Assembly: GCA_022360655.1 (NCBI GenBank)
Contig: JAKSCK010000062.1
Location: forward strand, 51,018 to 115,017
Length of the DNA: 64,000 nucleotides
From: Spirochaetales bacterium
GTDB lineage: Bacteria; Spirochaetota; Spirochaetia; DSM-2461
Reading direction: 5' to 3'
Shown: one piece after another, positions 46,556 to 55,724 of the stretch
Numbering within the stretch: position 1 is the first letter of the stretch
How the letters are laid out: every line of letters starts with the position of its first letter
Notes under the pieces: model-generated
The model's input: the letters and a program-made list of their open reading frames with translations, nothing else
Told to the model about the DNA's origin: nothing
Database searches by the model: none
Translations under genes and position numbers: made by a program

Positions 46556-47734
46556 GTGGCCGTAAGAACCATCAACGACATGAATCCTGCAGGGAAGCGT
46601 GTCTTGGTACGAGTTGATTTCAATGTTCCTCTCAAAGACGGCGTCATCACCGATGACACCCGCATGCAGCGGGCCCTTCCCACCCTCAAAAGCCTTCTGG
46701 ATCGGGGGGCCTCCCTGGTGGTGATGAGTCACTTATGTCGACCCAAGGGTGAGAAAAAAAGCGAGTTCAGTCTCTCTCAGCTCAAAGATCATCTTGCGGC
46801 CCTCACAGGTGCGGAAGTGTTGATGGCTCCCGATGTGGTGGGAGATGAAGTGGAGGCCATGGCTGAGGCTTTGAAGAGCGGTCAAATTCTTCTTTTGGAG
46901 AACACCCGGTACTACAAAGAAGAAACCGCCAATGATCCTGAATTTTGCGCCAAACTGGCCAAATTGGGCGATTTCTATGTGAATGATGCCTTTGGTACGG
47001 CCCACCGGGCCCATGCCTCCACAGAAGGTTTGGCCAAGCTTCTTCCTTCTGCCGCTGGCTTGCTCATGGAAAAAGAGTGTGCCTTCTTTGACAAAGTTCT
47101 TGAAAATCCAGAGAAACCCTTTGTGGCCATCATTGGTGGTGCCAAAGTGTCCTCAAAGATTGCTGTGTTGGAATCTCTTTTAGACAAGGCCGATGCCTTT
47201 GTGGTTGGTGGTGGCATGGCCTACACCTTCCTGAAAGAGCAGGGACACACCGTGGGGAAATCCCTGGTGGAATCCGACTATGCTGAGACCGCGCGGAATT
47301 TCCTTGCCAAAGCAGAGGAGAAAGGCGTGAAGGTTCTTCTTCCCATGGACCATGTTGTGGCCTCTGAATTCAGTGAAGATGCGGCTCCTGAAGCGGTGGA
47401 TTCTGTGGATGTTCCTGAGGGCAAGTTGGCCTTGGATGTGGGGCCCAAAACTGTTGCGGCTGTGACAGAACTTTTGTCCAATGCCAAAACCGTTGTTTGG
47501 AATGGTCCCATGGGCGTGTTTGAATTTGATGCCTTTGCCAAGGGGACTTTGGACGTGGCTCACAAAGTTGCAGAATGCGCTGGCACCACAGTTGTGGGTG
47601 GTGGTGATTCTGTGGCAGCTGTGAACAAGTTCAACTTGGCTGATAAGATTGATCATGTGTCCACCGGCGGTGGTGCCTCTCTCGAGTATCTTGAGGGTAA
47701 GGCTCTTCCCGGCGTTGTGGCCCTCAAGGAGTAA
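46556..47734 (+). CDS. pgk: phosphoglycerate kinase
   Basis: A 392-residue glycolytic kinase transferring phosphate between 1,3-bisphosphoglycerate and [11 protein letters not shown], the SHLCRPKG substrate arginine/lysine region, NDAFGTAHR, and the C-terminal [14 protein letters not shown] nucleotide motif are present. GTG is preferred because AAAGGAG lies 6 nt upstream, while an ATG at 46538 would carry the ribosome-binding site inside the gene. 4-nt gap to tpiA. Confidence 0.97.
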   Translation: MAVRTINDMNPAGKRVLVRVDFNVPLKDGVITDDTRMQRALPTLKSLLDRGASLVVMSHLCRPKGEKKSEFSLSQLKDHLAALTGAEVLMAPDVVGDEVEAMAEALKSGQILLLENTRYYKEETANDPEFCAKLAKLGDFYVNDAFGTAHRAHASTEGLAKLLPSAAGLLMEKECAFFDKVLENPEKPFVAIIGGAKVSSKIAVLESLLDKADAFVVGGGMAYTFLKEQGHTVGKSLVESDYAETARNFLAKAEEKGVKVLLPMDHVVASEFSEDAAPEAVDSVDVPEGKLALDVGPKTVAAVTELLSNAKTVVWNGPMGVFEFDAFAKGTLDVAHKVAECAGTTVVGGGDSVAAVNKFNLADKIDHVSTGGGASLEYLEGKALPGVVALKE

Positions 47735-47738
47735 GAAA

Positions 47739-48494
47739 ATGGCACGAGACTACCTCATGGCCGGAAACTGGAAAATGAACAAGACCCCCTCTGAGGCAAA
47801 GGCCTTGGCGGAGGCTGTGAAGGCCATGCCCAAAGGGGAGGGCACCCGCAAGATGGTGGCTCCTTCCTTTGTTTGTATCCCTGCAGTGGCTGAAGTGCTT
47901 GCTGGTTCTGATGTGGAATTGGCTGCCCAGAACATGTCTTCTGTGGAAGATGGTGCCCACACGGGTGAGACTTCTGTTCTTATGCTCAAAGAACTGGGTG
48001 TGAGTTCCGTGATTCTTGGTCACAGTGAGCGCCGTCATATCTATGGCGAAAGCGATGAATTCATCAATGCCAAGGCAAAACTTGCTCTTCAGCATGGTTT
48101 GGATGTGGTGCTCTGTATTGGTGAAACACTGGAAGAGCGGGAAGCTGGCAAAGCTAACGATGTGTGTTTTGCACAGTTGGAAGGCGGATTGGCAGGTATT
48201 GATGCGGCACAGATGGCCAAGATTGTCATTGCTTATGAGCCTGTGTGGGCCATTGGCACTGGTAAAACAGCCACTCCTGCTGATGCTCAAGCTGTACATG
48301 AGGCTTGCCGTGGTAAGATTGCCGAGCTATACTCGCAGTCGGTCGCCGATGCTGTCATCATCCAGTACGGCGGTTCAGTAAAGCCTGGCAATGTTGCAGA
48401 GTTGATGTCCCAGAAAGACATTGACGGCGCATTGGTGGGTGGTGCGTCTCTCGACGCCGAATCCTTCGCGAGCATTGTCGCTTTCGACAAGTAA
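47739..48494 (+). CDS. tpiA: triosephosphate isomerase
   Basis: A 251-residue TIM-barrel isomerase linking dihydroxyacetone phosphate and glyceraldehyde 3-phosphate. Catalytic residues are visible: Asn-Lys in GNWKMN, His in ILGHSERR, Glu in AYEPVWAIGTGK. The ATG lies 4 nt after pgk. Length is standard. Confidence 0.97.
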   Translation: MARDYLMAGNWKMNKTPSEAKALAEAVKAMPKGEGTRKMVAPSFVCIPAVAEVLAGSDVELAAQNMSSVEDGAHTGETSVLMLKELGVSSVILGHSERRHIYGESDEFINAKAKLALQHGLDVVLCIGETLEEREAGKANDVCFAQLEGGLAGIDAAQMAKIVIAYEPVWAIGTGKTATPADAQAVHEACRGKIAELYSQSVADAVIIQYGGSVKPGNVAELMSQKDIDGALVGGASLDAESFASIVAFDK

Positions 48495-48513
48495 TCGCAC
48501 ACTGGAGACAGAT

Positions 48514-48840
48514 TTGGGAATCATCGGAACGTTATTTTTGGTCCTCTTCGCTATTGCTGCCATCCTGATCATCGCCCTTGTGATGCTCCAGGATGAGCAA
48601 GGTGAAGGTTTCGGCGGACTGTTTGGCGGTGGCGGCGGAGCCACTCCTTTCGGTGCGGCGAGCGGCAACGTCCTCGTGAAGGCAACAGCCATCCTGGGCG
48701 TCCTCTTTATGGTCACCTCTCTGGCTGTGGCAATGTCCTACAAAACCACTGTAGATGACAATGTCATTAGTGAGTCACGCCAGGCAGCTGGTACTGGTCA
48801 GGATTGGTTCCTGGACTCCGATACCAGCGTGGCAGAATAG
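48514..48840 (+). CDS. secG: preprotein translocase subunit SecG
   Basis: A 108-residue membrane protein with two helices (LGIIGTLFLVLFAIAAILIIALVML and the AILGVLFMVTSLAVAM stretch) around a glycine-rich loop (GFGGLFGGGGGATPFG), the SecG signature. TTG is used with GGAGA 6 nt upstream. The in-frame ORF upstream overlaps tpiA and is not used. It follows tpiA by 19 nt. Confidence 0.9.
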   Translation: MGIIGTLFLVLFAIAAILIIALVMLQDEQGEGFGGLFGGGGGATPFGAASGNVLVKATAILGVLFMVTSLAVAMSYKTTVDDNVISESRQAAGTGQDWFLDSDTSVAE

Positions 48841-48850
48841 GGGGCTCACC

Positions 48851-49276
48851 CTGAGAGTCGCTGTCGTCCATTACGATACCGACGATTCGCAAGCCTTCGG
48901 TGATGTTGTTCGTGCCCTGGCCAAAGGAATTGAACGCCAGGGCCACGATGTCACCGTTGTTGATGCAAAGACCGAGGGTGGGCGTTCGCTCACCCCGTTT
49001 CAGTACATCTGCATTGGCGTTGCGGCTCCGTCGGTTCTCGCAAAATCGGTTCCCCCCGAATTGGGGGGCTTCCTTCGTTCTGCTGGTCAAGTTTCCGGCA
49101 AGCGAAGCTATGCCTTCGTGGGCAAAAAAGGTTGGCGCAAGGGGCGTGTTCTTGCTTCCTTGATGAAAACCATGGAAGCCGAGGGCATGTACCTCAAACG
49201 GTCGGATGTTTTATCCCAGGCCGCAGAGGCTGAAGCCATTGGCACCCGCTTGCACGTCGAACCCCACGCTGGTTGA
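48851..49276 (+). CDS. flavodoxin-like hypothetical protein, probable CTG start
   Basis: About 142 residues with a flavodoxin-like alpha/beta layout: RVAVVHYDTDD at the N terminus, then GKRSYAFVGKKGWRKGRV and a C-terminal HVEPHAG. No ATG, GTG or TTG is available between secG and the conserved N terminus. A CTG at 48851 has AGGGGG 6 nt upstream. The nearest ATGs (48755, 48761) lie deep inside secG and give a hydrophilic non-family tail. I recall a similar gene after secG in treponemes. Cofactor unknown. Confidence 0.6.
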   Translation: MRVAVVHYDTDDSQAFGDVVRALAKGIERQGHDVTVVDAKTEGGRSLTPFQYICIGVAAPSVLAKSVPPELGGFLRSAGQVSGKRSYAFVGKKGWRKGRVLASLMKTMEAEGMYLKRSDVLSQAAEAEAIGTRLHVEPHAG

Positions 49277-49323
49277 CCGGAAGCGGTCGGCGCCCAATCT
49301 TGGGCGTCAAAACGAGGTACATC

Positions 49324-50364
49324 ATGAGAAAAACTCCCCTTGTCGCATTGCTTTTTATCCTTCTTTTCAGTGCGGGATTATCGGCTCAGGACATGGCTGT
49401 TGCCACGGTTCGATTAGAGCGAACAGAACCCATTTCTGAAAAACAGCTTGAAGATGCGGCCACCATCTATGCCCAACAGAAGGGTGCGCCTTTAACAGAG
49501 GAAGAGAAGAAACAGCTTCTTGAACAGATGGTTGATCAAGCCCTGATCAATCAGGCTGCAGCTGCAGATCGCGACGTGACCGTTACGGATGCTGAAATCC
49601 GTGAAGCGTCGATGCGACTGGTCTCCCAGCAACTGCAGGCCATGGGACAGCTTCCCCCTGGTGGTGTGATTACAGATGAGAATCAGTACCGTCAGGTCGT
49701 TGTTCAGATGGGAGAATCTGTAGAGAACTTTGAAGCTCAGGTTCGCAATCAGCTTTTAGCGGAAAAGTACATTTCCACAAAGAATGCGGCGAGTTTCCAG
49801 GCCATTGGTCCGGCAAGCCCAGAGGAATTAGAGGCGGCGTATTCCGCTCGAATTAGTGAATTTGCCATCTCAGACTCGGTTTGGTTTGAACATATTTACT
49901 TTAAAACGGCTGGTCTTTCCTCTCAAGATGCCCAGGCTAAGCGGGCAAAGGCCCAGGAGGTTCATCAGAAACTGATGAACACATCGGCAACCTTTGCTGA
50001 TCTGATGGCTTCTGAATCAGAAGATCAGGTGTCTCTTGGACGAGGTGTTCCTCTTGGACCTCTTGCCAAGGGTGATACCACCATTTCTCAGGCCTACGGT
50101 CAGGACTTTGTTGATGCGCTCTTCTCCATGGATATTGGGGATGTGAGTGATGTACTGAAATCCAATGCGGGTTATCACATTGTGCGCCTCACTCGAAAAG
50201 AGGCGGCTCGTCTTCTCACTCTTGAGGAGACTGAAGTTCGTAATTATCTGGAACAGCTGATTTATGCGAATAAGTTCCAGGAAGCCTTTGCGCAGGCTGT
50301 GACTCTCACCACAGCTGAATTGCGTGAGAAGGCCACCATTCGTTACTTTGGGGAGTATCGTTAG
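49324..50364 (+). CDS. SurA/PpiC-type peptidyl-prolyl isomerase, periplasmic
   Basis: About 346 residues. Signal peptide (PLVALLFILLFSAGLSAQ), an N-terminal chaperone-like helical region with SurA_N character (about 60-150), and a parvulin PpiC domain (about 195-295, with WFEHIYFKTAG, VPLGPLAKGD and SNAGYHIVRL). Probably a periplasmic foldase for outer-membrane proteins. GAGG 6 nt before the ATG. Next gene is 3 nt downstream. Confidence 0.9.
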   Translation: MRKTPLVALLFILLFSAGLSAQDMAVATVRLERTEPISEKQLEDAATIYAQQKGAPLTEEEKKQLLEQMVDQALINQAAAADRDVTVTDAEIREASMRLVSQQLQAMGQLPPGGVITDENQYRQVVVQMGESVENFEAQVRNQLLAEKYISTKNAASFQAIGPASPEELEAAYSARISEFAISDSVWFEHIYFKTAGLSSQDAQAKRAKAQEVHQKLMNTSATFADLMASESEDQVSLGRGVPLGPLAKGDTTISQAYGQDFVDALFSMDIGDVSDVLKSNAGYHIVRLTRKEAARLLTLEETEVRNYLEQLIYANKFQEAFAQAVTLTTAELREKATIRYFGEYR

Positions 50365-50367
50365 TTC

Positions 50368-50775
50368 ATGGGAAGTCGACGACAGGCGCGAATAGCCGCG
50401 TTTCAGGCCCTTTACGCCTGGGAAGAAAGCCACAGCGATCGCAAGGAGCTTTTATCCTTTGATTGGATGGATAAGAAGCCCGATGAAGGTGCTTTGGCCT
50501 TTGCCTCCTTTCTTGTAGGAGGCACTCTCGACCATCTAGAAGATGTCGACAAACATATTGGTGCCCATCTGAAGAATTGGAGTTTTGAACGATTGAATCG
50601 TGTCGACCTTGCGATTCTTCGGACGAGTACCTACGCTTTGCTTTATCAAAAAGACATTCCCTCATCCGTGACCATTGATGAGGCCGTTGAGATTGCGAAA
50701 CGATTTGGAGCACCAGAATCCTATCGTTTTGTGAACGGTGTCCTTGACGGTATACGGAAAGCGAATCTATCCTAA
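50368..50775 (+). CDS. nusB: transcription antitermination factor NusB
   Basis: A 135-residue all-helical NusB: SRRQARIAAFQALYAWEE at the N terminus, an INRVDLAILR-like segment (LNRVDLAILRTSTYALL) and a C-terminal FVNGVLDGI. Functions with NusE in rRNA antitermination. It overlaps nothing at its start; the next gene starts 4 nt later. Confidence 0.95.
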   Translation: MGSRRQARIAAFQALYAWEESHSDRKELLSFDWMDKKPDEGALAFASFLVGGTLDHLEDVDKHIGAHLKNWSFERLNRVDLAILRTSTYALLYQKDIPSSVTIDEAVEIAKRFGAPESYRFVNGVLDGIRKANLS

Positions 50776-50779
50776 ATTA

Positions 50780-52804
50780 ATGAAAGAGGGTGCGGGCGGC
50801 CGGATCTTGCCGGTCTTGGCGGTATTTTTATCCGTAGTAGGGGCCGTCTTGGTTCTGTTGTTCGTCCTCATCAGCCCTGCTCGGGACGGAGAATTTGCCG
50901 ATGCTTTGGCATCGGCAAATTTGGCCTTAGAAGAAGAGGCATCTTTCCGTTACCGACAGGCTCTGACACGGGGGGCACGATCCGCGGTGTCAGTGACCCA
51001 ATGGCGAGAGCTTCTTGCTCTTGCCATTCAAGGCATTCCTTCCAACCCTTCCCCCCAAGATTACCGGCTCTTCACCACCCTTGCTTCTCGGGCCGTTGCG
51101 GCCCTTCCTGGCAATGGCGATTTTCTTGCCTACTGGACCTGGGGTGCTCAACGCTCCGGGCAAAAGAAAGCGGAAATCCGCGGTTTGGTCCAACAAATTC
51201 CGTCGGGAAAATGGGACAGTCTGGGACTTGAAATCCGTATACGTGACTTTCTTGATCAGCGTCATAGAGAGGAGAATGCTCCTCCTCTTGATTCCCCAGA
51301 TCCCGAATTTCTTGAACAGGCCGGTCATATTACAGGCGATTTGGTGTATTTCATTGATGCAGCCCTGTTGTATATGGAAATGGGTCGGTCTCAGAAAGCG
51401 TTTGATGTGGCTCTTCGAGTGGTTGAATCACCAACAATCTCCCAAAGTTTTCATGCGCGTTCCAGGGCCAATTTCTTGGGTGCTGCCGCCAGCATCGCTG
51501 AAGATTCTGGTGATTTCATGCAGGCCTATCAATGGCTCAACCTCCGCCTTGATGAGGCCTCAGAACGACGGGCAGAGAGTTGGGTGGATTGGGCTCGTCT
51601 TGGTGATTTACGATGGCGCATTTTCCGTCAGGGGAGGAATCCTGCCGATGCGCTTGGGGCATTAGAGGCCTGGGAGGCCTCAGCTCAGCTGCTAGAGGAT
51701 GGGGGAGGAGTCTGGCCAGAAAGCTCTTGGAAACTCCTGATTAATCTTGCTACAGTTTACGAATATCTTGGAGAACTGCGAGGCGCTGAGGAACACCTGC
51801 GTGAGGCACTTCGACGGTTTCCTCGGCAAAGTGAAGTGAAAGCAGCGTGGGCCATCAAGAATGCCGAATCTCAACCAGGGACCGCTCGTCGACTGCTCAC
51901 ATCGCAATCTTCCCCAGATCCCGTACTTGAAACCGCCATGCTGAGAATTGGCGAAGTTTCGATTTCTCCAAGTCTTTATGAAGCACGGCTGTGGCGGTTG
52001 TTTGAAGAGGCCACGGCGTCAAATAATTCCCAGCTTCGTCAAATCGACCGCCGAGAAGCCGCCACCTTTGTCCTTGAATATTTGGCAACACGGCGGGATT
52101 TTGCCTCTTTGGACGTGGCGGTGGATCGATATCAATCCGCCCATCCTGAAGAACATTGGATTTTGATTTGGCGTATGGCGGCTGATGCCTCTCGTGGAGT
52201 GGCGCTTTTGAATCTGATTCCGGATCATCCAGAGCAAACCAGTCCCTATAGTCGATATCGTGAACAGGTACGAAAAGAGGGAAACTGGCGAGGCTTTTCA
52301 GATGCCGCCCTTTTTGCCCTCATGGCCTATGACGAAGCTCAAAATCGTGGCGCTTCACCATCGTCTTTGGATCAGGGTGGCATCGGTCGAATTGAAGAGC
52401 ATCAGGCCTTGTATGCTGCTTTGAGCACAGATCCGTTTGCCATGCCAGAGTCGTCCAGTCCTTTGCGGGATCGAATGGATTCCTTAGCCCAGATGCGGCC
52501 TGAATTGGAGGATGCGGTAAAGAGATTCCAATCCTCCTCACGAAAAGGTCAGAGAGCAGTGGAAACTTCTGGGCGCATTCATCATGATGTGGGTATTCGA
52601 CTTCTCGCCAATGGGCGAAATGATATTGCATGGGCTTTGGAAACCCAGAGGCCCAATTCCCGGCAACGAGCGCAGCTTCTCTATTTAGATGCACTCATTC
52701 TTCAACGTATGGGTGAAGAACAAGAAGCACAGCGCCAGGCACAGGAAGCATTGAAATGGGATGAGGGCCATGATGGAGCTCTCTCCATCGTGAAACAGAG
52801 GTAA
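50780..52804 (+). CDS. membrane-anchored TPR-like protein
   Basis: About 674 residues. One N-terminal hydrophobic helix (VLAVFLSVVGAVLVLLFVLIS) anchors a helical-repeat domain with degenerate TPRs, for example GDLVYFIDAALLYMEMGRSQKAFDVALRVVE and ATVYEYLGELRGAEEHLREALRRFP, and a last unit near 650 (AQLLYLDALILQRMGEEQEAQRQAQEALKW). A perfect 13-bp hairpin lies inside the coding region at 50892-50921. The ATG at 50780 has no strong ribosome-binding site; coupling to nusB is likely. Confidence 0.7.
   Translation: MKEGAGGRILPVLAVFLSVVGAVLVLLFVLISPARDGEFADALASANLALEEEASFRYRQALTRGARSAVSVTQWRELLALAIQGIPSNPSPQDYRLFTTLASRAVAALPGNGDFLAYWTWGAQRSGQKKAEIRGLVQQIPSGKWDSLGLEIRIRDFLDQRHREENAPPLDSPDPEFLEQAGHITGDLVYFIDAALLYMEMGRSQKAFDVALRVVESPTISQSFHARSRANFLGAAASIAEDSGDFMQAYQWLNLRLDEASERRAESWVDWARLGDLRWRIFRQGRNPADALGALEAWEASAQLLEDGGGVWPESSWKLLINLATVYEYLGELRGAEEHLREALRRFPRQSEVKAAWAIKNAESQPGTARRLLTSQSSPDPVLETAMLRIGEVSISPSLYEARLWRLFEEATASNNSQLRQIDRREAATFVLEYLATRRDFASLDVAVDRYQSAHPEEHWILIWRMAADASRGVALLNLIPDHPEQTSPYSRYREQVRKEGNWRGFSDAALFALMAYDEAQNRGASPSSLDQGGIGRIEEHQALYAALSTDPFAMPESSSPLRDRMDSLAQMRPELEDAVKRFQSSSRKGQRAVETSGRIHHDVGIRLLANGRNDIAWALETQRPNSRQRAQLLYLDALILQRMGEEQEAQRQAQEALKWDEGHDGALSIVKQR
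50892..50921 (+). repeat. 13-bp perfect inverted repeat inside a coding region
   Basis: AATTTGCCGATGC and its exact reverse complement, 4-nt loop TTTG. Encodes EFADALASANLAL-like residues. Confidence 0.8.
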
Positions 52805-52806
52805 GG

Positions 52807-53565
52807 ATGATTAATATCAAGAATCGCGAACAACAAGACGGCATTCGCCGTTCCTCCGATATATTGAGTCAGGTTTTTGAAAAGATTGACACCATGATCA
52901 CCCCAGGTGTGAGCACAATGGATGTGGATCGGGTGGTGGAAGAAACCATCCGCAAGGCTGGAGGAGTTCCGGCCTTTCTCAACTATGATGGTTTTCCAGC
53001 CTCTGTGTGTGCGTCTGTCAATGAGCAGGTGATTCATGGAATCCCGAATGAAAAACCCCTCAAAGAGGGGGATATTGTGGGGTGTGACATTGGTGTTTTG
53101 CTGGATGGCTACTACAGCGATGCTTGCAAAACCTTTGGTGTAGGACCAATCTCCCCAGCAGCCCAAAAGCTCATGGATGTCACAAAAAAGTCCTTGGATG
53201 CGGCCATTGCAGTCTGTGTCCCTGGAAACCGAATCAAAGACATCGGAAAAGCGGTCACCAAAGTGGTGGAACCACATGATTATGGAATTGTATACAGCTT
53301 CTGTGGTCATGGTGTGGGTATCAACCTCCATGAGGATCCTCAAATCCCGAATTACTACCCCTCACGAGGCCTAAATCCCCGCCTCAAACCCGGCATGGTG
53401 ATTGCGATTGAACCCATGGTGAATGAGGGGACTGCCGATGTGGACATGTTGGATGATGGCTGGACTGTGGTGACGGGCGATGGTTTGTTGAGTGCACATT
53501 TTGAGCATACCATTCTGATTGGTGATAAAGGCCCTCAGGTTCTCACATCATGGAGATTTGGATGA
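52807..53565 (+). CDS. map: methionine aminopeptidase, type I
   Basis: A 252-residue type I enzyme removing initiator Met. Metal ligands are visible: Asp in CDIGVLLDGYYSDACKTF (two Asp), His in GHGVGINLHE, Glu in AIEPMVNEG and Glu near FEHTI. Starts 3 nt after the preceding stop and ends overlapping the HtrA start (ATGA). Confidence 0.97.
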   Translation: MINIKNREQQDGIRRSSDILSQVFEKIDTMITPGVSTMDVDRVVEETIRKAGGVPAFLNYDGFPASVCASVNEQVIHGIPNEKPLKEGDIVGCDIGVLLDGYYSDACKTFGVGPISPAAQKLMDVTKKSLDAAIAVCVPGNRIKDIGKAVTKVVEPHDYGIVYSFCGHGVGINLHEDPQIPNYYPSRGLNPRLKPGMVIAIEPMVNEGTADVDMLDDGWTVVTGDGLLSAHFEHTILIGDKGPQVLTSWRFG

Positions 53566-55034
53566 AAAAACGGGCCAAAACCTGGCTCCTTGGCCTCCTT
53601 ATAGGAGGGCTATTTGGCTATACCCTCTCTTTAACCGTCCTTCTGTTTTCTTCTTCCTCCGGTGTTTTGGCCCAGGCCCGTGCAGCAGAATCCACCGATG
53701 ATCCCTTTGCCAATGCAGAGGCTGTGCAGGCAGCATTCCGTCAAGTGAGTGCACAGGTGGCCCCTGCTGTGGTGGAAATTTCGGTTGAGACGGATGTGTT
53801 GGGAGAATCTTCTGAAGAAGCTCAGCCCTGGGATAAGTTCTTTCAAGATCCTCAGGAGGATGAGGGGGGAACGCCTCGCTATTTTCGCAGTCAAGGCCTT
53901 GGTTCTGGTGTCATTGTGGAACGCCGCGGTGAGCAGCATTATGTGGTCACCAATGGGCATGTAATTTCTGAGGATGGTGATATTCAGCTTCTCTTTTCCG
54001 ATGGTGAGACGGTGACAGCCCAGGTTCTTGGCCAAGATCCCAGACGGGATTTAGCCCTGTTGGAATTTCAATCGTCCTCACCACGCCCCGTGGTCCCCAT
54101 GGCCAATTCGGACCGGCTCTATGTGGGGGATTGGGTGATGGCTGTGGGAAGTCCTTACGGGTATGAACAGTCTGTGAGCTCTGGAATCATCAGTGCACTG
54201 GGAAGACGCGATGGCCCTGGGGAAAACATCAACGATTTTATTCAAACCGATGCCGCCATCAATCAGGGCAATTCCGGTGGAGCGCTGGTGAATATTCGTG
54301 GAGAACTGGTGGGAATCAACACCTTCATCACCACACCGAATGGTGGAAGTGTCGGACTTGGTTTTGCCATTCCATCCAACAATGTTCGTACCGCTTACAG
54401 GCAAATTCTTGATGATGGTCAGGTGAGCTATGGTTGGCTAGGGGCCAGCCTTGGGGCCTATGGACCAGAGGCTGCAGCATCCATGGAGCGAGAAGAAGGC
54501 ATCATGGTGTATCAGGTTTTTGATGCCTCTCCTGCCCAGATAGCCGGCTTGCAGCCTGGTGATCAAATCCTCCTTCTCAATGACATGGCTCCACAGGATG
54601 TGGATGATTTGATTTACCGTTTGGGTGGCTTAAGGCCTGGGGTAAAAGCTCAGCTTCGGGTGGAGCGATTTGGTGAAGAGTTGGCATTACCCATCATTGT
54701 TGGCCAACGCCCTGATGAAGACCAGGTACGAACCCTTCATCCTGGTGCAAAACCGGGGTTCCTGGCGGCTCCCCTGACACCAGAACTTCGAGAGGGCTTC
54801 TCTTTAGATGAGGCGGTCCAAGGCGTGGTGGTGGCCGAAGTCTATCCTCGTACACAAGCCCATGCCGCAGACCTTCGGGCGGGTGACATCCTCTTAGAAA
54901 TGAATGGGAAGAGTATTGCTTCCTTAAAAAACCTCTATCAAGCATTGGATGCTGGAGAGGCCTCTCAATACCGCGTCCTTCGGGATCATGAAACTTTAGA
55001 ATTGGGCTACGGCCCGGAAGGAGACGGGATGTGA
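53562..55034 (+). CDS. htrA: HtrA/Do-like periplasmic serine protease, two PDZ domains
   Basis: A 490-residue envelope protease/chaperone. N-terminal signal anchor (LLGLLIGGLFGYTLSLTVLLFSSS), then catalytic triad His133 (NGHVISE), Asp163 (RRDLALLEF) and Ser238 (GNSGGALV). Two PDZ domains follow (about 285-375 and 395-480). GGAG lies 6 nt before the ATG, which overlaps map. Its TGA overlaps the GTG of the phosphoribosyltransferase. Two such proteases in the window suggest separate envelope duties. Confidence 0.95.
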   Translation: MKKRAKTWLLGLLIGGLFGYTLSLTVLLFSSSSGVLAQARAAESTDDPFANAEAVQAAFRQVSAQVAPAVVEISVETDVLGESSEEAQPWDKFFQDPQEDEGGTPRYFRSQGLGSGVIVERRGEQHYVVTNGHVISEDGDIQLLFSDGETVTAQVLGQDPRRDLALLEFQSSSPRPVVPMANSDRLYVGDWVMAVGSPYGYEQSVSSGIISALGRRDGPGENINDFIQTDAAINQGNSGGALVNIRGELVGINTFITTPNGGSVGLGFAIPSNNVRTAYRQILDDGQVSYGWLGASLGAYGPEAAASMEREEGIMVYQVFDASPAQIAGLQPGDQILLLNDMAPQDVDDLIYRLGGLRPGVKAQLRVERFGEELALPIIVGQRPDEDQVRTLHPGAKPGFLAAPLTPELREGFSLDEAVQGVVVAEVYPRTQAHAADLRAGDILLEMNGKSIASLKNLYQALDAGEASQYRVLRDHETLELGYGPEGDGM

Positions 55035-55639
55035 AAAAGGAATTCATCCCCTATAACCAGGTACGAAACAACGCCTTGAAATTGGCGAAACGCATTTACG
55101 ATGATGGCTTTATTCCCGATGTGATTTATGTTCCTCTTCGGGGTGGTGCCTACATGGGCAACGTGTTCAGCGAATTCTTCAAAATGGTGAAAAAAAATAA
55201 TCGTCCTGTTTTTTACGCTGCTGTTGTGGCCCGATCCTACACCGATATTCATCAGAGTGGCCGAGTTCGCATTGATGGTTGGACCTATGATCCGGAGTAT
55301 CTGCGCCATGGGGATAAGGTGCTCTTTGTTGATGACATCTTTGATACAGGACGAACCATCAATCATCTGGTGGAATGCATTTTGGAGAAAGGTCTTCCCC
55401 GAGAGGATGTGAAGATTGCAGTCCATGATTACAAGATTCCCACGTATCGGGAGCATTTGCCCATTCACCCCGATTATTGGGCTCGAAAGCTTGTGGTGGA
55501 TCATCCAGAGCAAGATGATTGGCTTCATTATTTGAGCCATGAACTCGAAGGTCTGACCGATGAAGAGATTCAGGAGCATTATGTGAGCCAGGATCCTGAA
55601 TTGGTGGAAGTGTTTGAACTCTTTCGTTCTCTCAAATAA
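55031..55639 (+). CDS. phosphoribosyltransferase family protein
   Basis: A 202-residue type I PRTase-fold protein. The PRPP motif VLFVDDIFDTGRTI is near residue 98 and VPLRGGAYMG near 37 forms the PPi loop. Purine salvage (hypoxanthine/guanine) is possible, but the family also includes regulators. GTG start overlaps the HtrA stop. A strong terminator follows. Confidence 0.85.
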   Translation: MKKEFIPYNQVRNNALKLAKRIYDDGFIPDVIYVPLRGGAYMGNVFSEFFKMVKKNNRPVFYAAVVARSYTDIHQSGRVRIDGWTYDPEYLRHGDKVLFVDDIFDTGRTINHLVECILEKGLPREDVKIAVHDYKIPTYREHLPIHPDYWARKLVVDHPEQDDWLHYLSHELEGLTDEEIQEHYVSQDPELVEVFELFRSLK

Positions 55640-55660
55640 TCCTGAGTTTTAGATCGACCC

Positions 55661-55696
55661 AAAAAAAGCCTCCGGTTTCCCGGAGGCTTTTTTTGG
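55661..55696. terminator. bidirectional terminator
   Basis: AAAAAAAGCCTCCGG/CCGGAGGCTTTTTTT with a short TTTC-type loop between convergent genes. Poly-A on one side and poly-T on the other make it usable on both strands. Confidence 0.9.
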
Positions 55697-55724
55697 GGTT
55701 AGAACACCGAATATTTAGAAAACA

